NCBI RefSeq assembly: GCF_900176165.1
Contig: NZ_FWWU01000009.1
Span: 1,242,501-1,306,500 of the forward strand
Direction of reading: 5' to 3'
Length of the DNA: 64,000 bases
DNA from: Deinococcus hopiensis KR-140
GTDB lineage: Bacteria; Deinococcota; Deinococci; Deinococcales; Deinococcaceae
Under the pieces are notes generated by a model, which was not told the origin of the DNA, ran no database searches, and was given only the letters and a program-made list of their open reading frames with translations. This document shows positions 55,948 to 64,000 of this stretch, in pieces. A program made the translations under genes and the position numbers. How positions within the stretch are numbered: position 1 is the first letter of the stretch; each line of letters begins with the position of its first letter.

Positions 55948-56820
55948 GTGAATGGCGGCGTGAAGTTTCCTGGCGGGCCAGCGGATGAACAGCGGGGTGC
56001 CCTGCGCGCTTACCTGTATGCCGATCCGGCGGCGCACTCCCTTTCTCCGGCCATGCACCGCGCGGCCTTCGCACACGCTGGCCTGCGGGGCGAATACGAG
56101 GCGGTGCGCGTGCCGCCGGAAGGTTTGCGGGACGCCCTGGAGCGTCTGCGGCAGCCCGGGGTGCTGGGTGCGAACCTCAGCTTGCCCCACAAGGAGGCGG
56201 CGCTGCCGGACCTTGATGCCCTCACGCCGGGGGCACGCGCCATCGGGGCCGTCAATACGGTGATTCACCGCGACGGGCGGCTCACGGGCGAGAACACGGA
56301 CGCGCCGGGGCTGCTCGCGGCTCTACGGGACGCAAACGCGCCGGCCCAGAGTCACGTCGTCGTTCTGGGAGCGGGTGGGGCGGCGCGGGCGGCGGTGTAC
56401 GTGGCCCGTGAACACCTGGGGCGGGACGTGTCTGTCGTCAACCGCACCCGTGCCCGCGCCGAGGAACTCGCCGCCGCGTGGACCACGCCCGGCCCACAGG
56501 TTCGCGCCGCTGATCCCTCTGAGGTCCCCTGGGACGAGGTTTCCCTCATTGTCAATGCCTCCAGTGCGGGGCTCTCCAACCCTGAGCAGACGCCGCTGCC
56601 CGACTTCGACTTCCCCCGGCTTTCGACCCACGCCCTCGTGTACGACATGGTGTACAAGCCGCGCGAAACCCGGTTGATGGCGGAAGCGCGCCGGGCGGGG
56701 CTGCGAGCGGAAAACGGGCTGGGTATGCTTGCGCACCAGGCGCGGCTGGCCTTCGCCGCCTGGACGGGAGCGGACGTTCCCGTGGGCGTGTTTCTGGAGG
56801 CGCTGGAGGCGCGGGCCTGA
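55948..56820 (+). CDS. aroE: shikimate dehydrogenase
   Basis: 290 residues. It reduces 3-dehydroshikimate with NADPH in aromatic amino-acid synthesis. Substrate-binding residues are in AHSLSPAMHRAAFAHAGL (SxS), GANLSLPHKEAALPDLD (catalytic Lys) and LTGENTDAPGLLAAL (catalytic Asp). The NADP Rossmann loop is VVVLGAGGAARAAVYVAREH with VVNRTRARAEELA. The GTG start is leaderless: TAGACT (55935-55940), 7 nt. Its stop shares a base with the following kinase gene (TGATG), so aroE is translationally coupled to a sensor kinase, an uncommon pairing. Confidence 0.95.
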   Translation: MNGGVKFPGGPADEQRGALRAYLYADPAAHSLSPAMHRAAFAHAGLRGEYEAVRVPPEGLRDALERLRQPGVLGANLSLPHKEAALPDLDALTPGARAIGAVNTVIHRDGRLTGENTDAPGLLAALRDANAPAQSHVVVLGAGGAARAAVYVAREHLGRDVSVVNRTRARAEELAAAWTTPGPQVRAADPSEVPWDEVSLIVNASSAGLSNPEQTPLPDFDFPRLSTHALVYDMVYKPRETRLMAEARRAGLRAENGLGMLAHQARLAFAAWTGADVPVGVFLEALEARA

Positions 56821-59800
56821 TGCGCGCCGCCGTGCTGCCGCCGCACCGACGCCTGCCGCTGGCGGTGATGCTGCTCGTGCTGCTGCTGAGCCTGTTCGCG
56901 GCGGCGCTGCTCAATTCCTTTGTGCTGGCGCAGCAGCAGGCGCGCTTCGACCGCGATGTCAAGCGGTACACCGATACCCTCTCAGAGCGGCTGGCCGCTT
57001 ACGAGGCGCTGCTGCGCGGCACCCGCGCTTTCTGGCAGGTGCAGGGGCAGACGCCGGAGGATCAGCCTGGCGAGGCGGAATTCGCGGCCTATGCCCGGCA
57101 CCTGGGCATCGGGGAGCGCTCCGGGGACGTGCTGGCCCTGGGTTTTTCGCGCTGGGGCGAGACGCTGGGGGGCTCGCCGCGGGCGGTGGTGTCGCGCATC
57201 GCGCCGCTGAGCAGCACCAACCGCACCGTGCTGGGCTTCGACATGCTGGGCGAGGCGGTGCGGCGGGAAGCGATCTTGCGCGTACGTGCACGCGGCGGTC
57301 TGCAGGCGAGCCGCCCGCTGAGGCTGGTGCAGCGCGGTCCGGACGGCCAGCCACTCCGGGGCATGCTGCTGTTTTTGCCGGTGCAGGAAGGTGCGTCGTT
57401 TGGAGGCGTGGTGTACGTGGCGTTGCGGCTTGACCGCCTGCTGAGCAGCCTGGTTCCAACGGGTACCGAGCGCAGCGTGCAGGTCCGGGTGCGGGCGGGC
57501 GGCGAGTTGCTGGGCACGCTTCATTCCAACGCGGAGACGGCCTTTCACCAGACGGTCCGGCTGAATGCCGCCGGCCTGCCCTGGGAGCTGGAGGTCAGCG
57601 CACCGAACACCTTCGGGCGCGATCCCGTGGCGGCGCTGCCGGTGGTGGTGCTGATCGCCGGGATGCTCGTGGCAGGGCTGGCCTTCTTGCTGATGCAGTC
57701 GCAGGTGAGGGCCCGCGAACGGGCCGAGCGGGCCACCCGGACCCTGGCCGAGTCGCGCGTCAGTCTGGAGCGGTCGCGCGCCGAGTTCGAGGCGATTTTC
57801 CAGGCCATTCAGGACGCGGCGGCCTTTGCCGACGGCGGAGGGCAGGTGCGGCAGGTCAACCGGGCCCTGAGCCGGCAATTCGGCCACGCGCCGGACGCGC
57901 TGATCGGGCAGCCGCTCGACCGGCTGCATGTGGACCGCCGCCTGGCCCGGCACTCTACCTTTCAGGCCCTCACCACGCCCTACCGCCGCGCGGACGGCAG
58001 CCTCTTCTGGGGCGAAGCGCAGCGCAGCGAGGTGGTCGCTGCGGGTGGCGAGGTGCTCGGCCTACTGGAGGTCGTGCGGGACGTGACCGGGCGGCTGGAG
58101 GCCGAGCGGGCCGTGCAGGCCGAGGAACGCCGCTCGCGCGCGGTGCTCGACGCCATTCCCCACATCGTCTGGGTCAGCGATGCCCAGGGCCGCATCACCG
58201 ACGTGAACGCCCACCACCGCGAGCGGCTGGGCGAGGACCGGGTGCGGGAGCGCGTGCATTCCGAGGACCGCGAAGCCTACGACCGCATGTGGGCCGCCGC
58301 CTACGGCACCCACGCGCAGACCAGCTGCGAGGTGCGGCTCCTGGTCGGCGGAGCGCCGGGCGAGCGCGCGTACCGCTGGTTTGTGCTGCGGGTGGCGGCC
58401 ACCCGCGATGAGGGCGGCGCGGGCGAGGTCAGCGAGTGGGTGGCGTCGGCCAGTGACATCCACGACCGCCTGCTGGCCGAGCGCCTCGCGCAGCGAAACG
58501 AGGAGCGCTACCGCGGTGTGCTGGAGGGCATGCCCCAGATCGTGTGGCTGGCCGACGGCGGCGGTCAGCCCACCTACTTCAACCAGCGCTGGGAAGAGTA
58601 CGTGGGTCCTGAACGTGCCCACGCGGGGTTTCTGAACCTGCTGCACCCCGAAGACCGGCCCGAGTACCAGCGCCGCTGGATGGAGGCGGTGCGGGCGAAC
58701 CGGCCTTTCGAGGACGAGCACCGGCTGCTCGGCCACGGCGACCGTTACCGCACCTTTGTCACCCGGGGGCTGCCGGTGCGCGGCGCGGGCGGTCAGGTAC
58801 TCGAGTGGGTGGGCACCAGCACCGACGTGGACGACCAGGTGTACGCCGAGGCAGCGGCGCGGCTGCTGGCCGACGTGTCCGAGCGGCTCTCGGCGCGCAC
58901 CGTGGACCTGCTGGGCGACCAGGTGGGGCATTACCGGGCAGCGCTGGACCTGATCACCGGGCGGATGGTGGAGCGCGCCGGGCTGTGGGGCATGACGCCG
59001 CGCCTGACCCTGCTGGCCACCTCACGTGGGCACCCAGACCAGTTTTCGCCGGACCTGCACGCACAGGTGCGCTCGGCGCTGGAAGAGGTCGTCCGCAGCG
59101 AGGACCCCGTATTCGCCGGTCAGGGCAACTACCCCGCCCTGCACGAGCTGAATGCGGCGGGCGCGGTGCTGTACCCCCTGATGGGCCGCGACGGTTCGGT
59201 TCGGGGGGTGCTGGGCCTGGCCTACCGTCAGCCGGCGTCGGACCGCGACCACGAACTCGCCTACGAACTCGCCAAGCGGTTTGCGACGGCCCTCGACAAC
59301 GACGCGCTGCGCGCCCAGGCGGAGGCAGCCAACACTGCGCTGCAGGCCCTCAACCAGTCGCTGGAAGAGCGGGTTGCGGTGCGCACGCTGGAGTTGCAGG
59401 AGGCCAACCGCGAACTCGAAGCGTTTTCCTACAGCGTCTCGCACGACCTGCGCACCCCGCTGCGGCACATCGTGGGGTTTGGTGACCTGCTGCGCAAGGA
59501 CCTGGGCGAGGGCCTCAGCCCCAAGGGCGAGCGCTACCTGGGGGTGATCACCGACGCAGCGGCCCGCATGAGCCAGCTGATCGACGACCTGCTGGAGTTC
59601 TCGCGCATGGGCCGTCAGGAGCTGCGCCGGGGTCCGGTGGACCTCAGCGCGGTCGTGCGCGATGCCTGGCAGAATCTGGAACCTGACCGCGCCGGGCGCG
59701 ACGTGGCCCTGACCGTGGGCGAGCTGCCCACCGTGCAGGGCGACGCGGCGCTGCTGTCGCAGGTCTTTGCCAACCTGCTGTCCAACGCGCTGAAGTACAC

Positions 59801-60097
59801 CCGCACGCGGGAGCAGGCCCGGGTGGACGTGAGCGCGCATCTCCAGGGCGCGGAGGTCACGCTGACAGTTCGTGACAACGGCGTAGGTTTCGATCCCAAA
59901 TACACGGATAAACTGTTCGGCGTGTTTCAACGTCTGCACCGCGCCGAGGAGTTTGAGGGCACTGGCATCGGCCTGGCGAACGTTCGCCGAATCGTCTTGC
60001 GCCACGGGGGCCGGGTCCGCGCCGAGGCCGTTCCCGGTGAGGGGGCCGCCTTTCACGTCACCCTGCCGCTAGGTGGGCCGGGTGGGGACGTGAACGA

Positions 60098-60101
<4 letters not shown>
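56820..60101 (+). CDS. membrane sensor histidine kinase with CHASE, three PAS and GAF domains
   Basis: 1093 residues. TM1 (about 14-38) and TM2 (about 268-290) flank a CHASE extracellular sensor. Three PAS domains follow (about 320-440, 440-555, 560-675; for example DGSLFWGEAQRSEVVAAGGE), then a GAF-like domain (about 690-835) and a coiled coil (NTALQALNQSLEERVAVRTL). The HisKA box is FSYSVSHDLRTPLRHIVGFG with His875. The ATPase core has LLSNALKYTRTREQ (N box), VRDNGVGFDPKYTDKLFGVF (G1) and GTGIGLANVRRIVLRHGG (G2). It resembles bacteriophytochrome-type kinases but lacks a chromophore domain. It overlaps aroE upstream and the next kinase gene by four bases (ATGA). Confidence 0.92.
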
Positions 60102-61330
<1,229 letters not shown>

Positions 61331-61357
61331 GTCTCTTCCGGGCGCTACCCTGGGCCC

Positions 61358-61819
61358 ATGACCCCATCCGACGTCAATACCGCCCTTCTCAACCCCAACG
61401 TCAAGACCATGCACGTCACCTGGCTGGGCGAGCAGCGCTATGTGGGCGTGTCGGCCAGTGGGCACCAGCTGCTGATTGACAACAGTCCCGTCAAGGTGGG
61501 CGTGTCGCCGATGGAGGCCCTGCTGGGCGCGCTTGCCACCTGCACCGCCTACGACGTGGTGGAGGTGATGAAAAAGCGCCGCACGCCCCTGAGCAGGTAC
61601 CGCATCGAGGTGGAGGGCGAGCGGGCCGAGACCACCCCGAAGCGGTACACCCGCATCGTGGTGCGCCACATCGCCTCCGGGGAGGGCGTGACCCAGGAAG
61701 CCCTGGACCGGGCCGCCCACCTCAGCCACGAGAAGTACTGCTCGGTGGCGGCCAGCCTCAACAGTGAGGTCGTGCTGGAGACGCGGGTGGAGGAGATGAC
61801 GGCTACGGCCAGTGTGTAG
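61358..61819 (+). CDS. OsmC family peroxidase-like protein
   Basis: 153 residues. The two redox cysteines are in LGALATCTAYDVVEVMKKRR and HLSHEKYCSVAASLNSEVVL; GVSPMEALLGALATC is the family signature. OsmC/Ohr proteins reduce organic hydroperoxides with their cysteine pair; the sequence is nearer to the YhfA-like OsmC branch than to Ohr, so the activity is likely but not certain. The start is leaderless: TACCCT (61346-61351), 6 nt, ATG. It ends at a 14-bp terminator shared with the convergent maf gene. Confidence 0.9.
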   Translation: MTPSDVNTALLNPNVKTMHVTWLGEQRYVGVSASGHQLLIDNSPVKVGVSPMEALLGALATCTAYDVVEVMKKRRTPLSRYRIEVEGERAETTPKRYTRIVVRHIASGEGVTQEALDRAAHLSHEKYCSVAASLNSEVVLETRVEEMTATASV

Positions 61820-61839
61820 CGCGGGACCCGGCAGCTGTA

Positions 61840-61882
61840 GGGGAAGGTGGGAGAGGGGCTAAGCCCGTCTCCCACCTTCCCC
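61840..61882. terminator. 14-bp hairpin between osmC-like and maf
   Basis: GGGGAAGGTGGGAG (61840-61853) pairs perfectly with CTCCCACCTTCCCC (61869-61882), with an inner GGGC/GCCC stem in the loop. It lies between the convergent genes, so it may serve both. Confidence 0.8.
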
Positions 61883-61893
61883 TTCCCCAGGTC

Positions 61894-62475
61894 CTATTCC
61901 CCCCACACCGTCACGCCTGCGCCCCGAAGCAGCCGGATCACCAGCCCCAGTGGAAAGCCCACCACGTTCGAATAGTCGCCGTCCACCCGCGCGACAAGGG
62001 CCATTCCGAGGGCCTGGATGCCGTAGCCCCCGGCCTTGTCCAGGCCTTCGCCTGTGCGGGCGTAGTGGTGGATCTCAGCGTCGGTCAGCGAACGGAAGGT
62101 CACGTCGGTGCGCTCCACGCCGCCCGTCTCCTGCCCGGCCACGATGACCGTGACGCCCGTGTACACCTGGTGGGTCTGGCCCGAGAGGCGGTGGAGAAAG
62201 GCGGCGTTCTCCGCCTCATCCTCCGGCTTGCCCAGCAGTTCGCCACCGGTGGCGACGACGGTATCGGCGGCGATCACCACGGTTTGCGGGTGCTGCCGGG
62301 CCACCGCCCGTGCCTTGAGGCCCGCGAGTTCGCCCGCCAACCGCTCGGGATCCCGCTCGGGGCTGTCCTCGGCCTCACCGCTGACCAGCACCCGGAAGGG
62401 CACGCCCAGGTTCCCCAGCAGTTCGCGCCGCCGGGGACTGCCTGAGGCCAGGATCACCTCGCGTCCACCCGCCAC
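61894..62475 (-). CDS. maf: Maf-like nucleotide pyrophosphatase
   Basis: 193 residues from GTG 62475. The N-terminal VILASGSPRRRELLGNLGVP holds the SxSPRRxELL substrate loop; VVIAADTVVATGGELLGKPE, FLHRLSGQTHQVYTGVTV and GEGLDKAGGYGIQALGMALV are further Maf blocks. The family hydrolyses non-canonical or modified nucleoside triphosphates and was first linked to septum formation. The open frame extends upstream of 62475, but it would overlap deoC; GTG 62475 lies 4 nt after the deoC stop, so the two genes are probably co-transcribed. Confidence 0.92.
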   Translation of the reverse strand: MAGGREVILASGSPRRRELLGNLGVPFRVLVSGEAEDSPERDPERLAGELAGLKARAVARQHPQTVVIAADTVVATGGELLGKPEDEAENAAFLHRLSGQTHQVYTGVTVIVAGQETGGVERTDVTFRSLTDAEIHHYARTGEGLDKAGGYGIQALGMALVARVDGDYSNVVGFPLGLVIRLLRGAGVTVWGE

Positions 62476-62479
62476 AACT

Positions 62480-63142
62480 TCAGTAGCCAGAACCGTTCCC
62501 CTCCCCACGCACGAGGCCCACGCCGCCTGAGGTGCCGAGCCGCGTCGCGCCCGCGTCAATCATCGCCCGCGCGTCCGCTGGGGTCCGCACGCCGCCCGCC
62601 GCCTTGATCTGGGCGCGGCCCGCGATCACTTCCGCCATCAGGCGCACGTCCTCCACGGTTGCGCCACCCGTGCCGAAGCCCGTACTGGTCTTGACGAACT
62701 CCGCGCCCGCCGATACCGCCGCCGCCGTCGCGGCCCGTTTTTGCTCGTCGCCGAGGTAGCAGGTCTCGATAATCACTTTCAGTACGGTCTCGGGAATGGC
62801 CCGGCGCACAGCGCGGATGTCCGCCTCCACCGTGTCCCAGTCGCCTTCCAGGGCCGCGCCGATATGGATGACCATATCCACCTCGTCGGCCCCAGCCTCC
62901 ACGCTCAGGCGGGCCTCGACGGCCTTCTGGCCGGGCAGCGTTGCGCCCAGGGGAAAGCCGCAGACGGTGGCGACCTTCACGCCGGACCCCGCGAGTTCGG
63001 CGGCAGCGAGGGGCACGTACACGGGATTCACGCATACGGCGGCAAAAGCGTGCTCGCGCGCCTCGGCGCACAGCTGGCGGATGTCGGCGGCGGTGGCCGT
63101 GGCCTTGAGGAGGGTGTGGTCGATGTAAGGGGCGAGGTTCAC
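62480..63142 (-). CDS. deoC: deoxyribose-phosphate aldolase
   Basis: 220 residues, class I aldolase TIM barrel. The Schiff-base lysine lies in GAEFVKTSTGFGTGGATVED and the second catalytic lysine in VRTP-adjacent IKAAGGVRTPADARAMIDAG; ETVLKVIIETCYLGDEQKRA holds the third conserved lysine/Glu block. It splits 2-deoxyribose 5-phosphate into acetaldehyde and glyceraldehyde 3-phosphate. The GTG at 63142 (VNLAPYIDHTLL) is 7 nt after TATGCT (63155-63150), a leaderless start; ATG 63154 overlaps that box. It is divergent from the peroxiredoxin gene. Confidence 0.95.
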   Translation of the reverse strand: MNLAPYIDHTLLKATATAADIRQLCAEAREHAFAAVCVNPVYVPLAAAELAGSGVKVATVCGFPLGATLPGQKAVEARLSVEAGADEVDMVIHIGAALEGDWDTVEADIRAVRRAIPETVLKVIIETCYLGDEQKRAATAAAVSAGAEFVKTSTGFGTGGATVEDVRLMAEVIAGRAQIKAAGGVRTPADARAMIDAGATRLGTSGGVGLVRGEGNGSGY

Positions 63143-63202
63143 GCCGTCCAGCATACCCGCCCCCTGCGCCCGGCCTCCTCCTTTGTGGGCTACCCTCTGG
63201 GC

Positions 63203-63693
<491 letters not shown>

Positions 63694-63700
<7 letters not shown>

Positions 63701-64000
63701 GTTGGAGGCTTTGAAGAAGGAGGCCGCCCTGCGCGCCGTCACCCTGGTGGAGAGTGGAATGCGCGTGGGCCTGGGCACCGGTAGCACCGCGAAATACGCC
63801 ATTGAGGCCATCGGGGAGCGGCTCGCGTCGGGCGACGTGCGGAACGTGGTGGGCGTGGCGACGAGCGACGTTTCGGAAGCGCTGGCCCGTGAGGTGGGCA
63901 TTCCGGTGGAGCCGCTGGACCCCCGGCCCCTTGACATCGCCATCGATGGCGCGGACGAGATTGATCCGGAACTGAACCTGATCAAGGGGCTGGGCGGAGC
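63694..64000 (+). CDS. rpiA: ribose-5-phosphate isomerase A, partial
   Basis: The first 102 codons are present; the gene runs off the right edge. GLGTGSTAKYAIEAIGERLA is the phosphate-binding TGST loop, VGVATSDVSEALAREVGIPV follows, and IAIDGADEIDPELNLIKGLG contains the catalytic DGADE motif of RpiA. The enzyme interconverts ribose 5-phosphate and ribulose 5-phosphate. The ATG at 63694 lies inside the end of the peroxiredoxin gene (7-bp overlap); the C-terminal catalytic lysine region is outside the window. Confidence 0.95.

Overview
The window is high-GC DNA that reads as a Deinococcus chromosome. Three things point there: the gene content (a DUF4127 protein, an extended membrane-anchored YvcK, short LRV repeats, phoH-ybeY-dgkA-corC-cdd), about twenty genes that start 5 to 8 nt after a TANNNT -10 box and so look leaderless, and a family of about 80-150 bp dispersed repeats resembling the small noncoding repeats known from D. 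radiodurans. No rRNA, tRNA or CRISPR array was found.

Layout. 1-9.2 kb: an SDR enzyme and a four-helix membrane protein behind a double palindrome, secreted proteins, a MacB-like ABC exporter, a DUF4127 protein, a decayed methyltransferase and a frameshifted chitinase. 9.2-18.5 kb: AIM24, DUF2726, a MoxR ATPase with a VWA/HExxH partner, nudC, an LRV repeat protein, a Crp regulator, an ABC ATPase and an old yellow enzyme. 18.5-28.4 kb is a decay zone: broken GNAT and DUF1152 genes, an ABC-2 exporter operon killed by both an IS5-type insertion and a deletion in its ATPase, a MarR regulator, a two-gene chromate transporter, a polysaccharide deacetylase and a wrecked acyltransferase. 28.4-34.4 kb: metG behind a methionine-rich leader peptide that looks like an attenuator, then rapZ, a 39-codon ORF and yvcK. 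34.4-45 kb: EamA transporter, a degraded stretch, a FadF-like Fe-S oxidoreductase with an unusual repetitive tail, degV, a class A serine hydrolase, nrnA and a HAD hydrolase. 45-50 kb: malate synthase and isocitrate lyase (the glyoxylate shunt) behind three repeated operator-like boxes, then an Rrf2 regulator with an NmrA-type quinone reductase. 50-51.3 kb: a diguanylate cyclase gene broken by a dispersed repeat. 51.4-64 kb: cdd, corC, dgkA, ybeY, phoH on the minus strand, then aroE with two overlapping sensor kinase genes, osmC, maf, deoC, a peroxiredoxin and the start of rpiA.

Functional themes. Carbon metabolism is represented by aceB, aceA, rapZ-yvcK and the FadF-like oxidoreductase, a set that suits growth on acetate or fatty acids. 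Housekeeping and stress genes (metG, ybeY, phoH, nudC, maf, bcp, osmC) are intact. Accessory genes are not: about eleven are visibly broken, by frameshifts, deletion, IS insertion or repeat insertion. The most interesting element is the candidate ribosome-controlled attenuator upstream of metG (28406-28551).
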